Of a DNA stretch of 64,000 nucleotides, positions 35,301 through 43,175 are shown in pieces. The DNA lies in NCBI RefSeq assembly GCF_001261735.1, contig NZ_CVRP01000010.1, positions 186,001 through 250,000 on the forward strand, in the 5' to 3' direction. The first letter of the stretch is position 1, and each line of letters starts with the position of its first letter. Below the pieces are notes generated by a model. That model worked only from the letters and a program-made list of their open reading frames with translations. It was not told the origin of the DNA and did not search any database. The DNA comes from Dysgonomonas sp. BGC7 (GTDB taxonomy: Bacteria > Bacteroidota > Bacteroidia > Bacteroidales > Dysgonomonadaceae). Made by a program: the position numbers and the translations under genes.

Positions 35301-35465
35301 CAAAAAGTCTTTGCCGAAAGAGTTCGTTTATATATGAATGCTTCCAATCTATATACATTTTCCAAATTCGATGGTTACGATCCTGAAGTTGATCAAACAG
35401 GAATATATACAGGAGGTTATCCGCGCCTGAGAAAATGGACTGTAGGTTTTGATATAACATTCTAA
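32322..35465 (+). CDS. SusC/RagA family TonB-dependent transporter (mannan PUL)
   Basis: A 1047-residue outer membrane transporter. A signal peptide ends near CAVNAA; a CarboxypepD-like domain follows (VSGTVSDTKGEPLIGVSVVLKN), then a TonB-box-like segment (ETVVIGYGSVKKSD), a plug (EGLLQGRAAGVQVINSSQDPG, LIVVDGFPLG) and a barrel ending VGFDITF. It forms the import channel for mannan oligosaccharides with SusD, encoded 12 bp downstream. It begins the operon susC-susD-glycan-binding protein-GH-A-GH-A-GH26, with its own candidate promoter at 32223-32278. Confidence 0.95.
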   Translation: MKNPKVKKMSMGLLSLKMLFVYFLLGSLCAVNAAVNQDPVKITVSGTVSDTKGEPLIGVSVVLKNASVHTGTITDIDGKYSLSSVPANGILEFSNVGMAKQEVTINGKTSINVVMKDDAVLLGETVVIGYGSVKKSDLTGSVASIKTDVISDIPANSVEGLLQGRAAGVQVINSSQDPGSGATVRIRGNSSLRGSNSPLIVVDGFPLGDAGDLKQINTDDIVSMEVLKDASASAIYGSRGANGVIIVTTRRAKKGTTTVSVKQQLTFSEFSTKLDLWRDPVLMAMLNNESRINGGEQPLYVGANNSAGVYYPSIEELQTTWATNTRWDDLVFRNTPMSNNTTISVASSNEKTSFNLSANYYTDMGMYKDDNYTKGGYNLNVDHNIFDNFKIRASNILYLGNRDNNGWTAYWRNPIYPVYNEDGSYWQANNTDYDHPIALRELKENKTKMLDVISSAALEWQILPVLKLTSQMNYKYGKSTNDQYFPKKYTQAGNENGGRGIIGNTESQNFVSETFANYSQTFNEKHEIGIMAGHSYEWYQYRDSYLTASGFVNEALGNENMGAGEQAKNLLSNGFSKSQLLSYMGRLNYTFDNRYLATLTFRADGSSKFGKNNKWAYFPSGALSWKAHEEEFVKNWKVFDELKFRLSYGISGNQGISPYQTLSRYGTTKYYNEGQWVTAIGPGYVSGNTGQDGIYKVWSGIPNPDLKWETTSQWNLGVDMAFFNRRLTTTLDVYNKETSDLLRERNLALSSGYDRMWVNDGKIRNRGFEATFNGIIIDTKDWGLDATFIFSMNRNKVLDLGSSLESGLITDPRTGMEYEVIGNLREQYRAYTNILAIGQPINVFYGYKTNGIIQSLQEGLDAGLTGDYAQPGEFKYVNIYDGDGTVGVINENDRCIIGDPNPDFTTSLNLAFRWKNLDASIFLNGVFGNDVLNTKMFGDPHNAAFRWTPDNPTNKYPRLRSNRQTMLSDYWIEDGSFVRIQNLSVGYTFKLPKQKVFAERVRLYMNASNLYTFSKFDGYDPEVDQTGIYTGGYPRLRKWTVGFDITF

Positions 35466-35477
35466 AAACTAATAATC

Positions 35478-37016
35478 ATGAAAAAGAAAATATACTTATT
35501 ATTATTGATTAGCGGTATTCTCGGATTTACAGCCTGCAATCTGGATGAAGAACCCTATGGATTCTATTCGGAAGATAATTTTTACAAAAGCCCGGAAGAC
35601 GCTAAAGCCGCTATTAATTATGCATATGCAACATTAACGTACCTCGAATATTCCCGTGCTCTTGTATTCTTGGGAGACATGCCTACAGAAATATTGACTA
35701 CCAAATCGGATGCTGCAACAGACAATCAGGCTCTGAATTTGTGGAAGACTGATAATTTCAAGACTAACGGTACATTGATGAACTTTTTTAAGTATTCCTA
35801 TATAGCCATCAATCGTGCCAATGCCGTGATAAAAAAGTTACCCGGTACAGATATGCCCGAAGCATTAAGAAACCAGTATATGGGAGAGGCTTACTTTCTA
35901 AGAGCATATAATTACTATTACTTATCATGTAATTTTGGACTTGTACCCATTCATAAGGGTGTTGTAGAAACCTTAGAGCAAACTTCGGCTCCGCTTGCTT
36001 CTAATATGGACGAGCTCTACGAGATGATTATAGGTGATTTGAAATTAGCAGAAGAGTTAATGCCTGTATATTCTACACCAACAATGGGACGAGTAGATAA
36101 AGTTGCAGCACAGGCTTTATTAGCAAAAGCATATCTCACTATTGCTACCGGTAAAGAGAAAGGAGTATTATTATTTAAAGATATGAATAAGGATGTAAGC
36201 ACAATGTACAATGAAGCAAAGAAGTATGCAGAACGTGTTATGGGGCTTGATCCGGCATATCCGCAAAACACTTATGGTTTCGAAAATGATTTGCTTAAGA
36301 TCTATGATGTAGAAAATTTTAAAGGTAAAGAAAATATCTTTTTGATGTCTATGGATAGAACCGGAGAAAGCGAAGGTCAATATTCTAAAATATCGAAAAT
36401 GTATATTCCATATATCGACGGTGCAACTATTTGGCTCAAGCAAGGCGATGCTAACCAGTTTATCAAATCTCATGATGGTTGGGGCGAATATCGTACACAG
36501 ACAGTATTTTACAACAGTTATGAAAATAACGACAAGCGAAAAACTCATTTAATTGTCGATAAGATATACAATGAAGATGGAACTGTAAAAGCAGAATGGA
36601 CTCCAACAGGAGGTAAAATTCCATACCCTTTCTGTCGTAAATTTATAGACCCTCAATTTGATGGAGATAAAACAAGTACACGCCCTTATCTGATCCGTTA
36701 CTCGGATATAGCATTAGTGTATGCTGAAGCTACCGGACCTACTACAGAAGCATATAAAGCTATAAATTTCATACGAACCCGTGCAGGACTTGGCGATCTG
36801 GCTCCGGGACTGAATATAACAGATTTCAGAGAAGCTGTTTACAAAGAGCGCAAATATGAGATGGCTTTCGAAGGAGTATATTTATATGATTTGAGACGTC
36901 TGAATCGCATAAAAGATATTCAGGAAGTAAAAGATATGGGACTAAACGAAAGCCAATATACGTTCTATCCTATTCCTCAATCTGAAATTAATTTGAATCC
37001 AAGTTTAAGACCTTAA
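35478..37016 (+). CDS. SusD/RagB family lipoprotein (mannan PUL)
   Basis: A 512-residue lipoprotein (FTAC, Cys20). The TPR-like scaffold is clear: YMGEAYFLRAYNYYYLSCNFG near residue 135, RVDKVAAQALLAKAYL near 200, and a C-terminal IALVYAEATGPTTEAYKAINFIRTRAGL with KERKYEMAFEGVYLYDLRR. It binds the imported oligosaccharide and closes the partner SusC barrel, encoded 12 bp upstream. The ligand is inferred to be a beta-mannan fragment from the co-transcribed mannanase. Confidence 0.95.
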   Translation: MKKKIYLLLLISGILGFTACNLDEEPYGFYSEDNFYKSPEDAKAAINYAYATLTYLEYSRALVFLGDMPTEILTTKSDAATDNQALNLWKTDNFKTNGTLMNFFKYSYIAINRANAVIKKLPGTDMPEALRNQYMGEAYFLRAYNYYYLSCNFGLVPIHKGVVETLEQTSAPLASNMDELYEMIIGDLKLAEELMPVYSTPTMGRVDKVAAQALLAKAYLTIATGKEKGVLLFKDMNKDVSTMYNEAKKYAERVMGLDPAYPQNTYGFENDLLKIYDVENFKGKENIFLMSMDRTGESEGQYSKISKMYIPYIDGATIWLKQGDANQFIKSHDGWGEYRTQTVFYNSYENNDKRKTHLIVDKIYNEDGTVKAEWTPTGGKIPYPFCRKFIDPQFDGDKTSTRPYLIRYSDIALVYAEATGPTTEAYKAINFIRTRAGLGDLAPGLNITDFREAVYKERKYEMAFEGVYLYDLRRLNRIKDIQEVKDMGLNESQYTFYPIPQSEINLNPSLRP

Positions 37017-37032
37017 TTAAATTTTAGATATC

Positions 37033-37995
37033 ATGAATAAAATTTTAAAATATAGTTTATTTATAGTTTCGGTGCTGCTTTTACAATCATGCGTAAAAGA
37101 CATGCAAGACGACCTGAATGATGGTGGCTGGAGCCACGATCGGATGATCTTAGATATAAAACTAAAAAATCAGGTAGGAAAAGCAGAAATTGAAAGAATA
37201 GATGATGTGTCGGGAGAAATAGAGTTATCCCTCAATATAGATGCAATAAATGATCTGTCGAAGGTTGAACTGGAAAAACTACAATTATCTTATGATGCAA
37301 AATCATCTGTAAGTATTGGAAGTATTTTAGACTTCAGCAATTCTGACCGAACAGCCAACATTACAATAACTTCAGCTACAGGTCAAGTCCGTGAATACAA
37401 AGTATATGCTAAAGAATTCAGAGAAACTGTTACAGGAACATGGTCTATCAACGACTTAACAGTATATGGAGGTACAGGTGCCGAATACGGAGGGGCTGCT
37501 GTTCTTCAACTACAAAGCAAATCTTGGTGTTGGTACGATGATTACGCTCCAAAAGTAGAATTTGACAATATACTTACTTTCACAATGGATCAGATTACAG
37601 AGGAAGGTAATACTTCAGGAATATGTATAAATAATGCAGGAGCCGATGGTAAATATGCAGACTTTATCTTCAAAGGCACAATGAATGCAGACAATCCGGG
37701 AGTGGATCTCGATCTGAAGCACTTCTATCGTCAAATACCTGAAGGAGAAAGTCGCTGGATACGCAATTATAGTCTGGGTACAATTTCTTTTACAGATAAG
37801 AATGGAAAAGTCACATCAGGAGTATTAGAAAATCCGGGAACTTACGATTTAGGTAACGGGAAATCTATCACTATAGCTAATAATGCGTTTTCTTTCGCTT
37901 TGAGTGGAAAAGATGATTGGGATCATATTTATAGCGATTTTGATAAGTTTGCGAAAAAAGCACGCAAATACTATATAATGGTAACCAAACAATAG
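37033..37995 (+). CDS. surface glycan-binding-type lipoprotein
   Basis: A 320-residue lipoprotein (LLQSC, Cys19) with no catalytic motif. Residues about 35-130 form one beta domain (DRMILDIKLKNQVGKAEIER ... EYKVYAKEF), similar to the N-terminal domain common in SusE-position proteins; the remainder is a second, aromatic-rich beta domain (SKSWCWYDDYAPKVEF, KHFYRQIPEGESRW, GKDDWDHIYSDFDKF). It sits 16 bp after susD, where Bacteroidota PULs encode surface glycan-binding proteins. The Trp/Tyr-rich second domain is a plausible mannan-binding platform. The specific family is not recognised. Confidence 0.78.
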   Translation: MNKILKYSLFIVSVLLLQSCVKDMQDDLNDGGWSHDRMILDIKLKNQVGKAEIERIDDVSGEIELSLNIDAINDLSKVELEKLQLSYDAKSSVSIGSILDFSNSDRTANITITSATGQVREYKVYAKEFRETVTGTWSINDLTVYGGTGAEYGGAAVLQLQSKSWCWYDDYAPKVEFDNILTFTMDQITEEGNTSGICINNAGADGKYADFIFKGTMNADNPGVDLDLKHFYRQIPEGESRWIRNYSLGTISFTDKNGKVTSGVLENPGTYDLGNGKSITIANNAFSFALSGKDDWDHIYSDFDKFAKKARKYYIMVTKQ

Positions 37996-38006
37996 TATGT
38001 AGAAAC

Positions 38007-38036
38007 GGGTAGTTGGGGCTCTGCTTCCAGCTACCC
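38007..38036 (+). other. intra-operon hairpin before the first GH-A gene
   Basis: GGGTAGTTGG (38007-38016) pairs with CCAGCTACCC (38027-38036), one G-U pair, 10-nt loop, no T-run. It separates the binding-protein genes from the glycosidase genes and may protect or tune the upstream susCD message. Confidence 0.55.
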
Positions 38037-38050
38037 ATAATATATAAACA

Positions 38051-39511
38051 ATGAAGAAACTACTCTTTCTCCTTTTATCGGTATTTATAGTTTCATGTTC
38101 ACATAAAGAGCCTGATGCTATTGTTTCGATAGACTTAGATACTGTAATAAATGATTCATATATAGGTAATGGTGCTCAATGGGATCCCTACCAGCTAGAC
38201 TATGGCAAAGGAAAATTGAAGATTTCCGATTCCGATTGGGAAAAGCTCTACAAACGGCTCGATTTTATGCGTCCTCAGTTTATTCGCATTATGATCAATA
38301 CTTCCTCTTTTTTGGATAATGGGAAGTTTACACCCGAAAAAGGCATGGAGACATTATCTAAAATGCTCGATTATTGCCAGAGCCGTAACGTAACAGTAAT
38401 GTTCGGCGACTGGGGATGGAGCTTGCTTAACGTCCGTGAGGCAACAATAAACGAAAAAAACATGAAACATGCTGCGGAGTTAGTCGATTATCTGGTAAAT
38501 ACAAAAGGGTATTCATGTATCAAATATTATAATCTGATCAATGAGCCCAACGGCGATTGGTCTGCAACAAACACAAGCTATCCTCTTTGGGCTTCATCTA
38601 TCAGCCAATTCCATAAGAATACGGGTGATTTAGGGTTGAATGAAAAGGTTGGTATCGTAGGCCCGGATATAGCTATCTGGGGCAAAGATGAAGCCTGGTG
38701 GATAGATAGTTGTGCTGCACAGATGAGTGATATTATACAACTATACGACATTCATACCTATCCGTCCAAAATAACTGTTAACTCAGGAGAATATGCAGAG
38801 ATAATCTCAGCTTATAAGAAAAGTGTGCCTGAAGGTAAGAAGATAGTAATGGGAGAGATCGGATTTAAATTTGTTGAAGAAGCTGATTCACTCTATCTGC
38901 GGGAGAATAACCGAAGGGCAAAAGAGAAAAAACATGCATCTCTTCAAGATTCTCAGATGTTTGTGTATGACTATATGTACGGTACAGATATGGCAGATGC
39001 TTTATTTCAAACTGTCAATAGCGGCTATTCGGGTTCGGTAGTATGGATGCTCGATGATGCTATGCACTCGAACGAATCGCCTGACAAACTCAAAATATGG
39101 GGATTTTGGAATATATTTGGAGAAGAGCAATTCGGTGCAGAAGAAGAGAATGTACGTCCATGGTATTATGCTTGGTCATTAGTAACCAAATACATGCCTT
39201 CCGGATCTAAAATTTATAAGACCGAAGTCTCGGCAGATAACAATATAAAAGCCATTATTTCCGAAAAAGAAGGTAAATATATGCTGGCTATTGTCAATGT
39301 CTCGAAAGAAATAAAAGGAGTAAGGTTAGAAAGCTCAAATATGCCAAAACTAACAGGATGTAAGAAGTTTATATATTCAGACAGTACATTGAAAAAGGAA
39401 GGCGATCATAAACTTTTACCAAATGAAGAAAACCTGACCTTGACTTTGTCAAAAGGAGAACAATTTACAATGCCGGCAGAGTCACTCATTGTTTATACAA
39501 ATTTTGAATAA
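38051..39511 (+). CDS. clan GH-A glycoside hydrolase lipoprotein, family uncertain (paralogue 1)
   Basis: A 486-residue lipoprotein (IVSC, Cys16). The TIM barrel shows IGNGAQWDPYQ near residue 38, a beta-4 motif NLINEPNGDWSA with acid/base Glu165, LYDIHTYPS, and a beta-7 nucleophile IVMGEIGF (Glu269), then VWMLDDAMHSNE and a C-terminal beta domain. These are clan GH-A features, closest to GH5/GH39-like enzymes, but not a subfamily I can name. It is clearly paralogous to the next gene, which starts 8 bp downstream. It is probably a surface endo-acting enzyme on mannan or a linked glucan. Confidence 0.78.
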   Translation: MKKLLFLLLSVFIVSCSHKEPDAIVSIDLDTVINDSYIGNGAQWDPYQLDYGKGKLKISDSDWEKLYKRLDFMRPQFIRIMINTSSFLDNGKFTPEKGMETLSKMLDYCQSRNVTVMFGDWGWSLLNVREATINEKNMKHAAELVDYLVNTKGYSCIKYYNLINEPNGDWSATNTSYPLWASSISQFHKNTGDLGLNEKVGIVGPDIAIWGKDEAWWIDSCAAQMSDIIQLYDIHTYPSKITVNSGEYAEIISAYKKSVPEGKKIVMGEIGFKFVEEADSLYLRENNRRAKEKKHASLQDSQMFVYDYMYGTDMADALFQTVNSGYSGSVVWMLDDAMHSNESPDKLKIWGFWNIFGEEQFGAEEENVRPWYYAWSLVTKYMPSGSKIYKTEVSADNNIKAIISEKEGKYMLAIVNVSKEIKGVRLESSNMPKLTGCKKFIYSDSTLKKEGDHKLLPNEENLTLTLSKGEQFTMPAESLIVYTNFE

Positions 39512-39519
39512 TTAATAAT

Positions 39520-41004
39520 ATGAATATAAGAAATATAATAGGAACTATTTTACTGGGTATGCTAGCATTTTCTTGCTCTACGCCAAAGGATGAGCTGCAA
39601 ATAACGGTAAGTTCAGACATTATCAATGCAGGATATATCGGTAACGGTGTCGAATGGGATCCATATGATGAAGCAGAAGCATGGGGTTCTTCTATCTCGG
39701 AAGCAGATTGGCAAAAGCTATTCAAACGCCTCGACTTTATGCGTATGGGCTATGTACGATGCATGATAAATAGTCCGTTCCGCTATTATGATGCCAAAAC
39801 GGGGAAGTACGATAAAACAAGGAATATAGAATCTATATCTCGTGTATTGCAATATTGTACAGACAATAATATTACCGTTATGTATGGCGAATACAATCCT
39901 CCTACATGGAATATGAAAGCCGATCAGAAATGGGTGGATATGTCTGTGGATTACCTTAATTATCTGGTAAACGATCTGGGATTCTCTTGTGTCAAATATT
40001 TTGTGATATTTAATGAGCCGGATGGTGACTGGGCATCTACAAATGGTGATTATGAGCTTTGGAAATCTATGTTGCTTCGCTTCAATGAGAAGATAAAAGA
40101 ATATCCTGGATTAAGTGAAAAAGTGAAATTTGCTGCTCCTGATGTCGTTGTTGATTATAAAAACCCGGCATCAGCTTACGATGCAGCCGGATGGGTTAAA
40201 CAAACAGCTAATGATCTGGATTCAATAATAGGGTTGTATGATCTTCATGCCTATCCCGGGCAGCACGAAGTACGTTCGGGACAATATGCAGATATTTTGG
40301 CACGACACAAAGAGTTTGTTCCTAAAGACAAAAAGGTTGTACTGGGAGAAGCCGGTTATAAATACTGGAGAGAGGCTGATTCGCTATTGATGAAAGAGTA
40401 TAATCGCCGAACTGAAGGACATCCTTTTACCAAAGGAAGCGATTCTAATATGCTGGTTTACGATTATTTCTATGGTTTAGATATGCCTCTTCTCTGTATG
40501 GAGGTGATGAACGCAGGATACTCAGGCATTGCTGCATGGATGCTCGACGATGCAATGCATAGCAGTGGTGATTCGGGTAAGACAGAAGACATCAAGTTGT
40601 GGGGGATGTGGAATATCTTGGGAGAAGAAGTGTTTAACGACCCTACACAGGAAGAAATACGCCCTTGGTATTACACATGGGCACTTATGTGCCGTTACTT
40701 TCCTTCAGGAACGAATATACTGAAAACCACAATAGATCGTACTCAAGGCGTTTACATGGCTACAGGTGAACACAACGGTAATTATGTTATAGCTGCTGTA
40801 AACATTGGCGATACTGATAGAAATCTGAATATTTCTTTTCCTACAGAATTAAGTAATGTTTCGAAATATGTGTATGAGGAAAATAATATGAAGAAAAATC
40901 AAGATGGACATCCACTTCCTGTAGAAACAGGGTTGAATATTTCTAAACAGTATAAGATAGCCCTTAAGGCTCAAAGCTTTATTTTATTAACGAATATGGA
41001 TTAA
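39520..41004 (+). CDS. clan GH-A glycoside hydrolase lipoprotein, family uncertain (paralogue 2)
   Basis: A 494-residue lipoprotein (AFSC, Cys19) with the same layout as the upstream protein: YIGNGVEWDPYD, FKRLDFMRMGYVR, VIFNEPDGDWAST (acid/base Glu166), LYDLHAYPG, KVVLGEAGYKYW (nucleophile Glu277), AAWMLDDAMHSSGD, RPWYYTWALMCRYFPSG. Local differences around the predicted subsites (MYGEYNPPTW here against MFGDWGWSLL in paralogue 1) suggest that the pair have diverged in specificity. It arose by tandem duplication and is co-transcribed with GH26 11 bp downstream. The family remains to be assigned. Confidence 0.78.
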   Translation: MNIRNIIGTILLGMLAFSCSTPKDELQITVSSDIINAGYIGNGVEWDPYDEAEAWGSSISEADWQKLFKRLDFMRMGYVRCMINSPFRYYDAKTGKYDKTRNIESISRVLQYCTDNNITVMYGEYNPPTWNMKADQKWVDMSVDYLNYLVNDLGFSCVKYFVIFNEPDGDWASTNGDYELWKSMLLRFNEKIKEYPGLSEKVKFAAPDVVVDYKNPASAYDAAGWVKQTANDLDSIIGLYDLHAYPGQHEVRSGQYADILARHKEFVPKDKKVVLGEAGYKYWREADSLLMKEYNRRTEGHPFTKGSDSNMLVYDYFYGLDMPLLCMEVMNAGYSGIAAWMLDDAMHSSGDSGKTEDIKLWGMWNILGEEVFNDPTQEEIRPWYYTWALMCRYFPSGTNILKTTIDRTQGVYMATGEHNGNYVIAAVNIGDTDRNLNISFPTELSNVSKYVYEENNMKKNQDGHPLPVETGLNISKQYKIALKAQSFILLTNMD

Positions 41005-41014
41005 ACAAAATATC

Positions 41015-42199
41015 ATGAAAACAAAATATAATTATTTATTTGCAATCTTAGCTTTAATACTATCCGGTTGCACAGATGTAGATGATGTATCGGCACTTTA
41101 TCCCGAGATAAAAGATATTAAAGAATTGTCTATTGTGGATAAGAATGCCACAACCGAAACAAAAGCATTGTATTCAAATCTGTGGGCAATACAGTCTAAA
41201 GGATTTATGTTTGGTCATCACGACGACCTCTGGTATGGTCGGAAATGGTATAATGAAGCAGGACGGTCAGACACAAAAGATGTCTGTGGTGATTATCCGG
41301 CAGTATTCAGTTTCGACGTAGCTGAGATCATGGACAACCGTTACAATAGTGAAGCAAATATAATACGCAAAAGAGTAGCTATCGAAGCCTACAACAGAGG
41401 CGAGGTTCTTACAGCATGTGCCCATTTGAATAATCCAAAGACAGGAGGAGACTCGTGGGACAATTCCAGCAATCAGGTAGTAAAGGAAATTTTGACAGAG
41501 GGAAGTGCTACAAATATTAAGTTCAAATTGTGGCTCGACCGATTGGCAGATTTTGCTCTAAATCTAAAGGGTGCCGATGGCAAGAATATTCCAATCATTT
41601 TCCGTCCGTTCCACGAACATACACAAAGTTGGTCGTGGTGGGGCAGCTCATGCACTACACAAAACGAATTCATTGCGCTATGGAAATTTACAGTAAACTA
41701 TCTTCGTGATACAAAAGGTGTTCACAACCTGATATATGCCATATCGCCACAAATTGATTCTGTTCAGGGGCGCGACAGTTTCCTATTCAGATGGCCGGGG
41801 AATGATTATGTAGACTTTCTTGGAATGGATGCTTATCACGGCCTCAATCCAAATACATTTACAACAAATATCTATACTTTATCACGCCTTTCGAAAGAAT
41901 TAAGAAAGCCATGTGGAGTAACCGAAACAGGAGTAGAAGGCATACAACGTAGTGGCGTGCCGGAAAAAAATTACTGGACACAACAAATACTTACTCCTGC
42001 TACAGGCCAATTTATTAGTATGATAGTATTGTGGCGTAATGCATACGATCCTAGTGAAGGCGGAAATCATTTCTATTCTGTATTTAAAGGACATGCTTCG
42101 GAGAAGAATTTTATTAAGATGTACGAAAGCCCTGTTTCGTTCTTCTCTAAAGATTTGCCAAAGATGTACCAAATGGCAGAAGGGTTGACAATAAAATAA
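41015..42199 (+). CDS. GH26 endo-beta-1,4-mannanase lipoprotein
   Basis: A 394-residue lipoprotein (LSGC, Cys19). GH26 signatures are intact: FMFGHHDDLWYGR (about 64-76), FSFDVAEI, IIFRPFHEHTQSWSWWG with acid/base Glu201, FLGMDAYHG, and CGVTETGVEG with nucleophile Glu304. It hydrolyses beta-1,4-mannan at the surface or in the periplasm to mannobiose and short oligosaccharides, which the symporter and GH130 then process. Length is normal for a single-domain GH26. It is the last glycosidase of the susC operon before a hairpin and the esterase gene. Confidence 0.94.
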   Translation: MKTKYNYLFAILALILSGCTDVDDVSALYPEIKDIKELSIVDKNATTETKALYSNLWAIQSKGFMFGHHDDLWYGRKWYNEAGRSDTKDVCGDYPAVFSFDVAEIMDNRYNSEANIIRKRVAIEAYNRGEVLTACAHLNNPKTGGDSWDNSSNQVVKEILTEGSATNIKFKLWLDRLADFALNLKGADGKNIPIIFRPFHEHTQSWSWWGSSCTTQNEFIALWKFTVNYLRDTKGVHNLIYAISPQIDSVQGRDSFLFRWPGNDYVDFLGMDAYHGLNPNTFTTNIYTLSRLSKELRKPCGVTETGVEGIQRSGVPEKNYWTQQILTPATGQFISMIVLWRNAYDPSEGGNHFYSVFKGHASEKNFIKMYESPVSFFSKDLPKMYQMAEGLTIK

Positions 42200-42220
42200 T
42201 TCGGAAGAATATATATAGAA

Positions 42221-42255
42221 AAGGTTTGCATAACAAAAAAAGTTATGCAAACTTT
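42221..42255 (+). other. 14-bp hairpin with A7 loop between GH26 and esterase genes
   Basis: AAGGTTTGCATAAC (42221-42234) pairs with GTTATGCAAACTTT (42242-42255), one G-U pair, loop of seven A. No T-run follows on the + strand, so it is more likely an mRNA-stabilising or partial termination structure than a full terminator. It covers an upstream in-frame ATG at 42245 and so argues for the esterase start at 42278. Confidence 0.65.
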
Positions 42256-42277
42256 GTCATTTAGCATATCAAAATTT

Positions 42278-43093
42278 ATGAAAAAATTTATCAGCACCAT
42301 TGTTTTATTCAGTTTGTATCTCAGTTCTATTTATTGTCAGAACTATATACTAAAAGAGAATGTTTCTTATATTCCGGCAGAGGATACGGATGCATACAAG
42401 AAAGAGCGTTGCAAGCTGGATATCTATTATCCGAACGGAAAAACAGATTACACTACAGTAGTTTGGTTTCATGGCGGAGGACTGGAAGGTGGAGAAAAGG
42501 GAATTCCTGACGAATTGAAAAACAAAGGCATTGCCGTAGTTTCTGTTAATTACCGATTAAGCCCCAAAGCAAAAAATCCGGCGTATATAGAAGATGCGGC
42601 TCAATCCATTGCATGGGTATTTAATAATATTTCATCTTTTGGTGGAAATACTGAAAAGATATTTGTATCGGGACATTCGGCAGGAGGCTATCTGGCATTA
42701 ATGGTTGCACTGGACAAATCATATTTACAGAAGTATAATATTGATGCGGACAAAATTAAAGGTACAATTCCCATTAGCGGACAAACTAATACGCACTATA
42801 CAATCAAAAAAGAAAGGAACTTAGCATTCGACATTCCGTATATAGATGAATATGCACCTATCAGTCATGCAAGAAAAGACGCCTCTCCCATGCTTCTTGT
42901 TACAGGAGATAAAAGGATGGAACTTACAGCGCGTTACGAAGAGAATGCACAACTCAATGCTATAATGAAAGCTGTAGGGCATAAGAATATTGAGTTTTAC
43001 GAATTACAGGGATTTGATCATGGAAATGTATATGCGCCAGCCTGCCTTTTGATGTTAAACTGGATAAATAAGATAAATAAAGACAAGAAATAA
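42278..43093 (+). CDS. exported alpha/beta-hydrolase esterase (acetylesterase-like)
   Basis: A product of about 271 residues from MKKFISTIVLF, with a cleavable signal peptide ending at YCQ. Features: VVWFHGGGLEGG (oxyanion HGG), VSVNYRLSP, and the nucleophile motif VSGHSAGGYLALM (Ser134), with FDHGN supplying the His near the C-terminus. This is the hormone-sensitive-lipase/BD-FAE-like fold often found as deacetylase in hemicellulose PULs. Removal of acetyl groups from acetylated glucomannan or galactomannan fits its place at the end of the mannan operon. The terminator at 43113-43154 follows. Confidence 0.83.
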   Translation: MKKFISTIVLFSLYLSSIYCQNYILKENVSYIPAEDTDAYKKERCKLDIYYPNGKTDYTTVVWFHGGGLEGGEKGIPDELKNKGIAVVSVNYRLSPKAKNPAYIEDAAQSIAWVFNNISSFGGNTEKIFVSGHSAGGYLALMVALDKSYLQKYNIDADKIKGTIPISGQTNTHYTIKKERNLAFDIPYIDEYAPISHARKDASPMLLVTGDKRMELTARYEENAQLNAIMKAVGHKNIEFYELQGFDHGNVYAPACLLMLNWINKINKDKK

Positions 43094-43112
43094 GAAGAGA
43101 GAATCAAAAAAT

Positions 43113-43154
43113 AAAAGTCCGTCTCGTTTTTTCTTTTCGAGGCGGATTTTTTTT
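43113..43154. terminator. bidirectional terminator between esterase and GH2 genes
   Basis: TCCGTCTCG (43118-43126) pairs with CGAGGCGGA (43138-43146), extended by A and T runs on both sides. It lies between convergent genes (esterase on +, GH2 on -). Confidence 0.87.
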
Positions 43155-43175
43155 ATATTCTATACTATGAGAAAG

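Noticed and set aside
42245-42277. Upstream ATG of the esterase frame
   Set aside because: It lies in the 3' arm of a strong hairpin, and the signal peptide begins properly at MKKFIST (42278).
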